In this document: positions 51,403 through 59,247 of the stretch, piece by piece
How the letters are laid out: each line of letters begins with the position of its first letter
Numbering within the stretch: position 1 is the stretch's first letter
Assembly (NCBI GenBank): GCA_015258065.1
Contig: JABZIZ010000013.1
Span: 11,153 to 75,152, forward strand
DNA: 64,000 bases
Reading direction: 5' to 3'
Source: Lachnospiraceae bacterium
GTDB lineage: Bacteria > Bacillota > Clostridia > Lachnospirales > Lachnospiraceae
The notes under the pieces: generated by a model
Database searches by the model: none
What the model saw: the letters and a program-made list of their open reading frames with translations, nothing else
Told to the model about the DNA's origin: nothing
Position numbers and translations under genes: made by a program

Positions 51403-51543
51403 CTGTATATAAGAGTAGGGGAAGGGGAGAAAGGTTCAAGTAAATTGAAAGAAGTTTAGAGCTCAGAAAAAAGAAGGTCGTAGACCATTAGAAAATGATT
51501 TGAATCGTAGTGCAGCGATTTATAAAGATCTGAAAATCGTCCC

Positions 51544-51738
51544 TCATACGCCAAATTCCCTGGAGAGCTCTTCATCTACTTCTTCCACGGAATAAGTTCT
51601 GCCGCTGCGAAGGGATTCCATGCCCTTTTGTAACTGGGCGTCCAGCTGCTCCCCGGTTATGTCGTAGGTGCTGGTTGGCTCCGGGGAGGATAGGTGGTTG
51701 GAATCAATTCGGGCAGGGGTGATCGATTTGTTTGCCAT
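51544..51738 (-). CDS. Small antitoxin-like protein (orphan)
   Basis: A 64-residue acidic protein with a good GGAGCGTG site before ATG 51738. Its C-terminal half (LDAQLQKGMESLRSGRTYSV, then EEVDEELSREFGV) resembles the C-terminal part of RelB/ParD-like or DUF-type antitoxins that wrap a toxin, but no DNA-binding N-terminus is evident and no toxin gene is adjacent. Could be a solitary antitoxin remnant or a small regulator. Function not assigned. Confidence 0.6.
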   Translation of the reverse strand: MANKSITPARIDSNHLSSPEPTSTYDITGEQLDAQLQKGMESLRSGRTYSVEEVDEELSREFGV

Positions 51739-51826
51739 GTTTTCACGCTCCTTTTTTCATAGAATACCCAATGTCGCCTACAGGTGCAAGTGATCGAAAA
51801 TGACGAAGAAGTTCGTAAGACTTGAA

Positions 51827-51912
51827 GAAAACGCGACTTTGGGGTAAAAGCGTAAAAAAGAAAGTGCGACTTTGGGGGAAATCCGTAAAAAAGAAAATGC
51901 GATTTTGTAAAG
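51827..51912. repeat. 33-bp tandem repeat upstream of mbl
   Basis: Two full units (51827-51859, 51860-51892) with core GCGACTTTGGGG and CGTAAAAAAGAAA, plus a partial third unit. A unit of 33 bp also occurs before pncB, but the sequences are unrelated. Confidence 0.85.
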
Positions 51913-51991
51913 TAAGTATCTCAAAGAAAAGAAGCGGGGGATGAGATTGAGCTTAACGAGGAAAGGAAAATCAACAAAATGCAAAAAACAG

Positions 51992-52020
51992 TTTCAAAAT
52001 AAGAGTTGATCTATTATAAT
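51992..52020 (+). promoter_or_regulatory. Possible mbl promoter
   Basis: A perfect TATAAT (52015-52020) with a weak TTTCAA 17 bp upstream. The start codon lies 56 bp downstream. Confidence 0.5.
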
Positions 52021-52075
52021 GTTGGTGCATCAAAGGGAAGATTTGGCAACGGCAAGGAAGTGAAGAGAGGCTGTT

Positions 52076-53068
52076 ATGCAATATACGGACATTGGAATCG
52101 ATCTTGGTACGGCGAGTATTCTGGTTTACATCAGAGGGAAGGGCGTGGTTTTAAAGGAACCCTCCGTCGTTGCTTATGATAGAGATACAGAGAAAATTAA
52201 GGCGATCGGTGAGGATGCCAGGCTGATGCTCGGCAGGACGCCGGGGAATATTGTGGCGGTGAGACCGCTCAGGCAGGGCGTGATATCGGACTATAAGGTG
52301 ACCGAGCAGATGATGAAGCACTTTATCACCAAGTCAATCGGGCACCGTGCTTTTCGTAAGCCGATTATTGCCGTCTGTGTCCCCAGTGGCGTGACAGAGG
52401 TGGAGCGCAAGGCGGTAGAGGATGCGACCCTGATGGCGGGAGCCAGGGATGTCAAGATCATCGAAGAGCCGATTGCAGCTGCGATCGGAGCAGGGATTGA
52501 TATTACAAAGCCCTGTGGCAATATGGTCGTGGATATCGGCGGCGGGACGAGTGATATCGCTGTGATTTCCCTTGGCGGCACGGTTGTCTCGACTTCCGTG
52601 AAGATTGCGGGAGATGACTTTGACGAAGCGCTGGTTCGCTTTATGAGGAAAAAACATAACCTCCTGATCGGAGAGAGAACCGCGGAGGATATCAAGATTC
52701 GCATCGGTTCTGCTTACCCCCGTGCGGAAGTGGATTATATGGACGTGCGCGGAAGGAATCTGGTGACCGGACTTCCCAAGACGGTCAAGGTGTCTTCCGA
52801 GGAAACGGAGGAAGCGCTCAGGGAGCCGACTTCGCAGATTGTAGAGGCCATCCACAGTGTGCTGGAGAAGACCCCTCCGGAACTGGCGGCGGACATTGCA
52901 GATCGAGGAATTGTTCTGACGGGAGGAGGAAGTCTCCTGCGTGGGCTGGAGGATCTGATTTCGTCCAAGACCGGCATCAATACGGTGACGGCAGAGGATC
53001 CGATGACGGCGGTGGCGATCGGCACCGGAAGGTACGTGGAATTTTTGGCGGGCTACAGAGAAAATTGA
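52076..53068 (+). CDS. mbl: MreB-like actin homologue (Mbl)
   Basis: A cytoskeletal protein guiding cell-wall synthesis. It has 330 aa with actin-fold motifs: phosphate 1 IGIDLGTASILVYI, phosphate 2 MVVDIGGGTSDIAVISLGG, adenosine motif GIVLTGGGSLLRGLEDLI, and IIEEPIAAAIGAGIDI. Located before flagellar rod genes flgF and flgG, the same order as Bacillus mbl-flhO-flhP, which supports Mbl over MreB. Confidence 0.92.
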   Translation: MQYTDIGIDLGTASILVYIRGKGVVLKEPSVVAYDRDTEKIKAIGEDARLMLGRTPGNIVAVRPLRQGVISDYKVTEQMMKHFITKSIGHRAFRKPIIAVCVPSGVTEVERKAVEDATLMAGARDVKIIEEPIAAAIGAGIDITKPCGNMVVDIGGGTSDIAVISLGGTVVSTSVKIAGDDFDEALVRFMRKKHNLLIGERTAEDIKIRIGSAYPRAEVDYMDVRGRNLVTGLPKTVKVSSEETEEALREPTSQIVEAIHSVLEKTPPELAADIADRGIVLTGGGSLLRGLEDLISSKTGINTVTAEDPMTAVAIGTGRYVEFLAGYREN

Positions 53069-53114
53069 GAAAAAATCGTAAGGAATGATAAACGAGGTAT
53101 AAAGTTTAGCGGTT

Positions 53115-53164
53115 CCCTCTCCGATATACAAACCGGATAGTAGGTTTGTCGGAGGGGGTATTTT
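53115..53164 (+). promoter_or_regulatory. Hairpin that buries the flgF ribosome site
   Basis: CCCTCTCCGA (53115-53124) pairs with TCGGAGGGGG (53149-53158) with one G-U pair; above a 4-nt bulge CAAACC (53129-53134) pairs with GGTTTG (53143-53148), 8-nt loop. GGAGGGGG is the only Shine-Dalgarno sequence of flgF. The T-rich TATTTTT after it could also make it a weak terminator. Confidence 0.7.
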
Positions 53165-53165
53165 T

Positions 53166-53966
53166 ATGATCAAGGGGCTTTACACCGCATATACCGCGAT
53201 GGTGAATGAACAGAAGCGGATGGACATCACCACGAATAATCTGGCGAATGCGAATACCGTCGGCTTCAAAAAAGAGGGTTCCACGCAGCAGTCTTTTTCC
53301 GATGTACTGGGGTTAAAGATCAAGGATCTCTCGGATGCACCGAATCTCCCGAGAAAACTGGGAACCATGAATCTCGGAGTCAAACTGGGAGAAACTTATA
53401 CGGACTGGACAGAAGGTCCGATGCGCTCCACCGGCGAGGCCTATGATATGGCGATCGGCGGGAGGGGCTTTTTTGCCGTGGAATATACCAATAAAGCGCC
53501 GAACGTGACCTGGGAGGAAAAACCGCAGACGAAGACCCTGTATACCAGGGACGGGAACTTTACGGTGAGGCAGGACGGTGCGCTGGTGACGCAGGATGGA
53601 GATTATGTACTCGACCAGAACGGCAGGCATATTACGGTAGATCCGGTCGCAAAGGTTTCCATCAATACGCAGGGGCAGATCTGGCAGAACGGAAAGGCGG
53701 TTGCGCAGGTCGGCTTGTTTGATTTTGCCAATTATGACGAACTCTCCCACTACGGGGAGAACTTCTTTGAGCCGGTGGCAGGTGCAAGACAGGTGCCCGC
53801 TTCCGGGAGAATTCTGGCCGGTTTCCTGGAGCAGTCCAATGTCTCTACCGTGGACGAGATGGTGAATATCATCGCCCTCCAGAGGCATTATGAAGAGAAT
53901 TCCTCCATGATTCATACGGTAGATGAGACATTGAAGACAGCCACGACACAGGTGGGGAAAGTCTAA
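53166..53966 (+). CDS. flgF: Flagellar basal-body rod protein FlgF/FlhO type
   Basis: A rod subunit of 266 aa exported by the flagellar type III system. The N-terminal rod signature is GLYTAYTAMVNEQKRMDITT followed by NNLANANTVGFKKEG; the D1 domain has SIGGRGFFAVE-like AIGGRGFFAVEY; the C-terminus LEQSNVSTVDEMVNIIALQR is the flagellar-rod C signature. Start at ATG 53166, seven bases after GGAGGGGG, which is held in a hairpin. FlgG follows after about 100 bp. Confidence 0.92.
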   Translation: MIKGLYTAYTAMVNEQKRMDITTNNLANANTVGFKKEGSTQQSFSDVLGLKIKDLSDAPNLPRKLGTMNLGVKLGETYTDWTEGPMRSTGEAYDMAIGGRGFFAVEYTNKAPNVTWEEKPQTKTLYTRDGNFTVRQDGALVTQDGDYVLDQNGRHITVDPVAKVSINTQGQIWQNGKAVAQVGLFDFANYDELSHYGENFFEPVAGARQVPASGRILAGFLEQSNVSTVDEMVNIIALQRHYEENSSMIHTVDETLKTATTQVGKV

Positions 53967-54071
53967 GGATTCGGTATAAAGTCATCGGGGGTTAGCGTAG
54001 AAGATATGGATTGATAAGGCTTCGGTAAAAAAACGATTGCCACCGGAGAAAATTCCGAGATAGGAGTGAGT

Positions 54072-54896
54072 ATGGTACGCAGTTTATGGACGGCAGCAAC
54101 GGGCATGAATGCCCAGCAGACCAATGTGGATACGATTTCGAACAACCTGGCCAATGTCAATTCGGTCGGATATAAGGCGCAGGCAGCGCAGTTCAAGTCT
54201 CTTCTGTATCAGACCCTTCAGTCCCCGGCGACAACGGCAAACGGAGAGCCGAAACCGACTTCCTCTCAGGTGGGATTGGGAGTCAGGACCTCCTCGATTA
54301 ACGGATTCTTTTCTCAGGGCAGTATGCTTGCCAATGATTCGGAGACCGCCTTCGGCATTGAGGGAAAAGGTTTTTTTGCCTATCATGATGCGAATGGGGC
54401 GATTCGTTACACGAGAAACGGCGATCTCACTTGGGCACTGGGAAAAAACGACGGCTCACAGCTGGTGCTTACCACGTCGGACGGAAATCCCATCCTGGAC
54501 GTCAATGGAAAAGAGATTCGGGTGGACGGCAACCGCATTGCTTCCAGACTGAAGGTGGGAGGCGACGGCGTGATCACTTATCCGGATGAGAAGGGAGTAA
54601 CCCAGTCGCTTGGAATTACCGTAGGCCTGTGGCAGTTTGAAAACCCCGGCGGTCTGGAGAGAATCGGCAGCACCTCTTTTGCGGTGACGCAGGCCAGCGG
54701 CGGCGCTCTCAATGAGGCGACGGACAAGAGACTGGAGCACAGCAAAATCCGTACCGGCTACCTCGAAGGCTCCAATGTCAACGTAGCCACCGAAATGGTG
54801 AACCTCATCGTGGCACAGCGCGCCTACGAAATGAACTCCACCTCCATCCGAACCACCGACGAAATGATGCAGACAGCAAATCAGCTGAAGAGATAA
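54072..54896 (+). CDS. flgG: Flagellar basal-body rod protein FlgG/FlhP type
   Basis: The distal rod subunit, 274 aa from ATG 54072 (AGGAG, 5 bp spacing). N-terminal signature MVRSLWTAATGMNAQQTNVD and ISNNLANVNSVGYKAQ; C-terminal LEGSNVNVATEMVNLIVAQR and YEMNSTSIRTTDEMMQTANQ. The last 35 bp are duplicated 189 bp downstream with only synonymous differences. The rod-binding gene follows after a 193-bp gap. Confidence 0.93.
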   Translation: MVRSLWTAATGMNAQQTNVDTISNNLANVNSVGYKAQAAQFKSLLYQTLQSPATTANGEPKPTSSQVGLGVRTSSINGFFSQGSMLANDSETAFGIEGKGFFAYHDANGAIRYTRNGDLTWALGKNDGSQLVLTTSDGNPILDVNGKEIRVDGNRIASRLKVGGDGVITYPDEKGVTQSLGITVGLWQFENPGGLERIGSTSFAVTQASGGALNEATDKRLEHSKIRTGYLEGSNVNVATEMVNLIVAQRAYEMNSTSIRTTDEMMQTANQLKR

Positions 54897-54898
54897 AT
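54864..54898 (+). repeat. Direct repeat A: 3' end of flgG
   Basis: 35 bp from ATGATGCAGACAGCAAATCA to TAAAT, encoding MMQTANQLKR and the stop. It matches copy B at 55053 with three differences, all synonymous. Confidence 0.95.
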
Positions 54899-55052
54899 TT
54901 AACAGGAACAGAGCGCACTGATTTGCGTCCTTCCGTCCGAAGCACTTGCTGCTGAGGACGAGAGAAGAGGTAAAGGAAGAGAGTGTGAGCGCACTCTTCG
55001 GCGCAGCCGAACTGGAATGAGTGCGCGAAGGCTGCGAGCGAAGCGAGCAAGC
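54899..55052. mobile_element. Structured palindromic insert between the two flgG ends
   Basis: 154 bp. A nested perfect palindrome: outer GCGCACTC (54989-54996) / GAGTGCGC (55019-55026), inner TTCGGC (54997-55002) / GCCGAA (55006-55011) with GCA loop. GAGCGCACT also occurs near the left end. The flanks are direct copies of the flgG 3' end. It resembles a REP- or MITE-like sequence but no family was identified. Confidence 0.5.
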
Positions 55053-55087
55053 ATGATGCAAACAGCAAATCAGCTCAAGAGGTAAAT
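55053..55087 (+). repeat. Direct repeat B: displaced flgG 3' end
   Basis: 35 bp ATGATGCAAACAGCAAATCA to TAAAT, encoding the same MMQTANQLKR-stop as copy A. It ends 2 bp before the rod-binding gene and is not attached to a coding body upstream. Confidence 0.95.
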
Positions 55088-55089
55088 AG

Positions 55090-55470
55090 ATGGCAGATTA
55101 TATGAATCTTTCCGGCATCTCCGCAGATGCCTATCAAAACTACTACACGAAGAACCTGGACGCCACCAGATCGGACAGTCTTAAAAAGACGCTGGGCGGC
55201 GTTTCGAAAGAGGCGACCGATCAGGAGTTAATGGGCGCCTGCAAGAAGTTCGAGGCTTACTTCATGCAACAGATTTACAAGGAAATGAAGAAGCCGATTG
55301 AAGAGATGAAGAAACGAAACGGAAACGGGAATCAGTCGTTCGGAACGCTGACCGATTATTTCGAAAATAATACGATGTCGGAGCTTTTCGAAAAAAATGC
55401 GGGAAGCGCTGGCGGTGGCGTCGGACTGGCGAAGATGCTCTATGAGAGCATGAAGCGGAACAGAGCGTAA
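55090..55470 (+). CDS. Rod-binding protein (FlgJ N-terminal type)
   Basis: A chaperone or rod-capping protein of 126 aa matching the Rod-binding domain: DQELMGACKKFEAYFMQQIY with KEMKKPI, and the C-terminal GVGLAKMLYESMKRN. It lacks the muramidase domain of proteobacterial FlgJ. It begins 2 bp after the displaced flgG end, with AAGAGG as weak ribosome site inside that copy. Last gene of the flagellar cluster visible here. Confidence 0.87.
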   Translation: MADYMNLSGISADAYQNYYTKNLDATRSDSLKKTLGGVSKEATDQELMGACKKFEAYFMQQIYKEMKKPIEEMKKRNGNGNQSFGTLTDYFENNTMSELFEKNAGSAGGGVGLAKMLYESMKRNRA

Positions 55471-55516
55471 AGCGAACCGGACCACAAGGCAAATCGGAGC
55501 ACAAGGCATTCGAAAC

Positions 55517-55613
55517 GTGAACGGATGATGCAGGAGAGGGCAGGTTTTCCGCCCTCTTTTTTTACCTGTCTGTTTGTATGTGCTTTACCATTTCCAAAAC
55601 GGCGTGGTTAAAA
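55517..55613. repeat. Direct repeat L flanking the yhcG islet
   Basis: 97 bp about 90% identical to R (56929-57026). It contains a bidirectional terminator and, on the minus strand, an in-frame remnant FNHAVLEMVKHIQT-D-R-stop matching the last 16 residues of the alpha/beta hydrolase encoded beyond R. Confidence 0.93.
55535..55563. terminator. Bidirectional terminator in repeat L
   Basis: GAGGGC (55536-55541) / GCCCTC (55551-55556) with A-T extension, a 9-nt loop and TTTTTTT on the plus strand. It serves the flagellar operon, and by its A-rich left partner also the minus strand. Confidence 0.8.
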
Positions 55614-55625
55614 TGATGTTGTTGC

Positions 55626-56804
55626 TTATATTCCCATCAAGTCCTCGTTACTGCTTGTATCAAGCAGTCTTTGCAAGTCTGCGATATCGGGTAAGGCTTT
55701 AATAAGATCCGACGACATGTCTTTCGATGTTTTGTATGTTGCAACACCCATTGGCTTTGAATAATCTCTAATAACAAAGTCCACAAATGCCTTATTCATG
55801 TCTTTACAGAGAATAATACCAATGGATGGATTTTCGTGGGGTTTACGCTCGTATTTATCTAACACGCTTAGATAGCCGGACAACTGTCCGAGATAGGATG
55901 TTTTGAACTTGCCTTTCTTCAGTTCTACTGCAACAAGACAGTTTAATTCACGACAGAAAAACAGGAGATCAATATACTGCTCCTCTCCGAAGGCATCCAG
56001 ATGAAATTGATTTTTTATGAATGCAAAGTTTTTACCAAATGTCAGGATAAAATTCTTGATATTATGGACAATGGCATTTTCGATTACCTTCTCATCGATA
56101 TCCGCTTGGTCGCGAATATCCAGTTCTTCAACATTCATATAGTCTAGGAGATACTCGTCTTTGAATGTATTGATTGCCCGTAGGGCCTGTGCGCTTGACG
56201 AGATGGTTGTGAGAAAGTTATTCACGAGCTTGCCTTGGTGGTAGAAATCATTGCGGGCAATACTATCTTTCAACAAACCCACTGTATAGTGCTCAGCGGC
56301 ACAAAGTTTGATATAGAATAAACGCTCTTCCAGTGTTTTAACCTTTGATAGAATAAAAACATGTTGCGTGAACCCGATTGATAAGAAGGCTTCAACCGGG
56401 AATTCCCTTGAATTTGGCAAGCTTAACTGACGGAGATCCGAGGCAGGAACATCTGTATCAGATTTGGCAGTTACAACTGCCAAATTGTCGGGCTCGCTCT
56501 TTGAAGCAATCGTCATAGGGGAATATAACGCTGACCACTCTTCATAGAAACGGCGCATATTTCGAAGGTTCCTAGCGGAAAAACCTCTTAGACCGGGCAT
56601 TTCACTTTCTAAGCGATGGCTAATGGTGTCGATCGCCTTGTTACCCCAAGAGCTGAACCGAGAGTTTTCGGAGATATATCGTCCAATCCAATAATACAGG
56701 CTTAGCTGATTTTCGTTGACGGAACGGACAGCGCTATACTGGCTCCGCAGGATAGCAAGTTTAATCGTTTTTACAGCATCATCATAATTTGTAAGTGCAC
56801 TCAT
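55626..56804 (-). CDS. YhcG-family PDDEXK nuclease (DUF1016)
   Basis: 392 aa from ATG 56804 (GAGGG nine bases upstream). The N-terminal DUF1016_N helical domain includes SLYYWIGRYISENSRF and GFSARNLRNMRRFYEEW. The C-terminal nuclease domain has the PDDEXK core: Asp279 in QYIDLLFF and Glu294-x-Lys296 in AVELKKGKF. Family members are predicted nucleases often on mobile or defence loci. The gene is visibly AT-richer than its neighbours, and 97-98-bp direct repeats flank it, implying acquisition. A TATAAT (minus, 56873-56868) could be its promoter. No partner methylase or toxin is adjacent. Confidence 0.9.
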   Translation of the reverse strand: MSALTNYDDAVKTIKLAILRSQYSAVRSVNENQLSLYYWIGRYISENSRFSSWGNKAIDTISHRLESEMPGLRGFSARNLRNMRRFYEEWSALYSPMTIASKSEPDNLAVVTAKSDTDVPASDLRQLSLPNSREFPVEAFLSIGFTQHVFILSKVKTLEERLFYIKLCAAEHYTVGLLKDSIARNDFYHQGKLVNNFLTTISSSAQALRAINTFKDEYLLDYMNVEELDIRDQADIDEKVIENAIVHNIKNFILTFGKNFAFIKNQFHLDAFGEEQYIDLLFFCRELNCLVAVELKKGKFKTSYLGQLSGYLSVLDKYERKPHENPSIGIILCKDMNKAFVDFVIRDYSKPMGVATYKTSKDMSSDLIKALPDIADLQRLLDTSSNEDLMGI

Positions 56805-56928
56805 TTGAGTCGTCCCTCGTGTGATGGCTATAGCTATTGTGTGTTCTCTGTTCCAATCCTTGTTTACATTATACTGATTTCTACAACCATAGACTCGATC
56901 GTTGCAAATGCATGAGATCATTCTAAGA

Positions 56929-57026
56929 GTGAACAGATGATGCAGGAGAGGGCAGGTTTTCCGCCCTCTTCTTTTTACGCACCTGTTTGTATGCGCTTTA
57001 CCATTTCCAAAACGGCGCGGTTAAAA
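56929..57026. repeat. Direct repeat R flanking the yhcG islet
   Basis: 98 bp, the counterpart of L. It contains the intact 3' end of the alpha/beta hydrolase gene (from 56975) and a terminator. Confidence 0.93.
56947..56976. terminator. Bidirectional terminator in repeat R
   Basis: GAGGGC (56948-56953) / GCCCTC (56963-56968), 9-nt loop, T-rich on the plus strand. On the minus strand it directly follows the hydrolase stop codon, ending the cit operon. Confidence 0.8.
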
Positions 57027-57688
57027 AAGGCGCTGTCTCTGGTTGGAATATTGTGCCCCTGCCCTTTTCGCTCACAGAACCTTCCTCGAGGGAAAAGAGC
57101 CGCAATTTCCCTGCTGTGGCTTTTTTTCACCAGATCGTGTGACCCGACAAGAACGAGAACAGGGTAGTCGGCATGGCGAAAGGCGGACGCCGGGATATCG
57201 ACATCTTCGCGTAAAAGACGGGAGGCACGGGCTCTGCGGCAGAAGGAGGGGAGGACAAGACCCGGGACTAGATAGAGTGCCTCTTCCACATAACAGGAAT
57301 ATCTGGAAAAAAACTTTAAACCGTTTAAGCGTAGATTCCCGCTGTTGGCAAGGATGCCCGCAACCCTTGCTCCGTGTCTGCCGGCGTATTCGATGGCAAG
57401 GTTCGCACCGTCGCTGTGACCGACAAGGAGACATTTCTCGATCTGAAGAAAAGAGAGCAGTTCTTCCAGACCATCGGCAAGGTGTGCAAAGCTGATCTCG
57501 CCGGACAGCTCTCCGGATTTTCCATGCCCGAGGCTGTCCACGAAGATGAGCTTCAATTTTTTTGCAAGGAGGCGCTGCTTTTGAAAGTAACGGCCATCTA
57601 AGTTGTTGCCGTGAAGGAAGACGACCGGGAACCCCCGTCCCAGAATCTCATAATAGATATACTCGCCATTTGTTCGATAGAAATTCAT
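56975..57688 (-). CDS. Alpha/beta hydrolase
   Basis: A soluble hydrolase of 237 aa. The oxyanion region is VVFLHGNNLDG, the nucleophile elbow LVGHSDGAN (Ser92), the acid Asp185 in VLVGSHDLV and the base His212 in GQGHNIP. The fold is typical of esterases or acyl hydrolases; the substrate is not known. It follows citF by only 5 bp on the same strand, so it is transcribed with citrate lyase; a link to the lyase or its thioester chemistry is possible but unproven. Its 3' end is duplicated at the far side of the yhcG islet. Confidence 0.87.
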   Translation of the reverse strand: MNFYRTNGEYIYYEILGRGFPVVFLHGNNLDGRYFQKQRLLAKKLKLIFVDSLGHGKSGELSGEISFAHLADGLEELLSFLQIEKCLLVGHSDGANLAIEYAGRHGARVAGILANSGNLRLNGLKFFSRYSCYVEEALYLVPGLVLPSFCRRARASRLLREDVDIPASAFRHADYPVLVLVGSHDLVKKSHSREIAALFPRGRFCERKGQGHNIPTRDSAFFNRAVLEMVKRIQTGA

Positions 57689-57693
57689 TTTCT

Positions 57694-59247
57694 TCAGTTC
57701 TCTTCTTCTCGCTGTCTGACAATGTCCATAATGCTGCCATCCCTTGCTTCAATGATTGCTACGACTCGGTCCGTATAGACAAGTTCTGCGGGCTTTCCGG
57801 CCATACGATAGGCAATATCTCTCAGTTCTTCGATGGATTTTAGGGGCAGATGGGCATCATTGGCGGCATCTTGAAGGTCTTTACGTATGGGGTTTATCGC
57901 AATCCCATAGTCGGTAATGATCACGTCCACATCTTCGCCCGGGGTGGTGACGGCCGTGACACGGTCCCGGATGGTAGGAATTCTTCCCTGTAGAAGGGGC
58001 GTAATGACGATGGTGCATTTTGCCCCGGCTGCGGTATCGGGATGACCGCCCTGCGCACCCATGAGCTCGCCTTCCGAGCTGACTACCACGTTGCAATTAA
58101 AATGGACATCCGCTTCTAACGTATCTAGGATGACAAAGTCCAGCTGATTCACCACGGCTCCCTTGCAAAAGGGGTCGGCATACTCCCTTGTTGTAATGGA
58201 AAAATGTCTGGGGTTTTGCATGAGGCTTTGGATAGATGGTAAGTCAAAGTCCTGTGTATCCAGAAGACAGGAAACAAGGCCTTCGTCAAGCAGATCGCAC
58301 ATGGGCTTCGACATTCCACCTGCACCAAAGCCCATGGTGATTTTTTTACTTCGAAGTTGGTCGGCCAGAAAATGAGCAGTCGCAATGGCAGCGCTGCCAA
58401 TTCCTGTTTGGAAACGAAATCCGTCTTTAAAATAAGGGGTGATAGCAATGAATTCGGCACAGGACTTTGCCATCATGCGCTTTCTTGGGTCTGTAACCGG
58501 ACGTGCGGCACCGGTGGCAATTTTTTCCGGATCTCCGATGGCATCGACCTTGACCACATAATCCACATTGGTCATGGAAATGTCCGCGGGAAAATTGGGG
58601 AAGGGGAGGAGACAGTCGGTTAGAACGACTACATACTTCGCATATTCTGCGTCAATGGCAGCATAGGAAAGCACACCGCAGTTGCTTTTTCCACCGACTC
58701 CGCGGCAATTCCCATAATCATCGGCGCTGGGAGCGGCAATGAAGGCAATGTCAATTTGGGTCTCTCCTGTTTCGATTGCGCGAATGCGCCCGCCATGGGA
58801 GCGGAGGATCGCAATTTTCTTTAGTTTTCCACGGCTAATGGCCTCTCCGATCTTTCCACGCACACCGGAACTTTCAATCCCTGTGATGGTGCCGTCCTCG
58901 ATCATGGGAACGAGGGTATCTTCTGCATGGCTCAAGGAAGTTGCGCTGAGGGTGATGTCTTTTAGCCCCATTTCATGGATAGCCTGCATCACCTGCATGG
59001 TGGCAAGATCTCCTTCGCGAAAATGGTGGTGGAAGCTGATCGTCATTCCGTCATGGGCATGGCAGCGCATTAGTGCATCGGAAATGCTAGGAAGAAGTTT
59101 GGTGCCGCTTCCGCCGATTCTTGCCCGCCCTGTTGGAGAAGCTTTCGTGTACTCGTGCCCATCTAGCTGCCTACTACCTTGAAAAACAGATTTTCCTGTT
59201 GCTTTTTGGATGTCCTCGGGAATTTCCCTTCCTACCGCATTAAGCAT
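57694..59247 (-). CDS. citF: Citrate lyase alpha subunit (citrate:ACP transferase)
   Basis: 517 aa from ATG 59247, which lies after a perfect AGGAGG. Motifs of CitF: IGGSGTKLLPSISDALM, SFHHHFREGDLATMQVMQA, SHGGRIRAIETGETQIDIAF, GFRFQTGIGSAAIATAHFL, GAGGMSKPMCDLL and SSEGELMGAQGGHPDTAAGA. It exchanges the acetyl group for citrate on the acyl carrier. It overlaps citE by 8 bp. With CitD and CitE it cleaves citrate to acetate and oxaloacetate. Confidence 0.96.
   Translation of the reverse strand: MLNAVGREIPEDIQKATGKSVFQGSRQLDGHEYTKASPTGRARIGGSGTKLLPSISDALMRCHAHDGMTISFHHHFREGDLATMQVMQAIHEMGLKDITLSATSLSHAEDTLVPMIEDGTITGIESSGVRGKIGEAISRGKLKKIAILRSHGGRIRAIETGETQIDIAFIAAPSADDYGNCRGVGGKSNCGVLSYAAIDAEYAKYVVVLTDCLLPFPNFPADISMTNVDYVVKVDAIGDPEKIATGAARPVTDPRKRMMAKSCAEFIAITPYFKDGFRFQTGIGSAAIATAHFLADQLRSKKITMGFGAGGMSKPMCDLLDEGLVSCLLDTQDFDLPSIQSLMQNPRHFSITTREYADPFCKGAVVNQLDFVILDTLEADVHFNCNVVVSSEGELMGAQGGHPDTAAGAKCTIVITPLLQGRIPTIRDRVTAVTTPGEDVDVIITDYGIAINPIRKDLQDAANDAHLPLKSIEELRDIAYRMAGKPAELVYTDRVVAIIEARDGSIMDIVRQREEEN

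Larger units (their letters stand above)
51739..52075. other. Intergenic region upstream of mbl
   Basis: 337 bp without a gene. It holds a 33-bp repeat (51827-51912), AT-rich sequence, and near its end a possible mbl promoter. A 68-codon frame on the minus strand is just the repeat and is not called. Confidence 0.5.

Noticed and set aside
51778..51984. A 68-codon minus-strand frame with an 11-residue repeat
   Set aside because: It is a translation of the 33-bp AT-rich repeat, with no ribosome site and no recognisable domain.
55012..55087. A short ORF reading into the displaced flgG end
   Set aside because: It runs through palindromic repeat DNA with Arg/Ala-rich translation, no start signal and no family; only the last ten codons are meaningful as a remnant.
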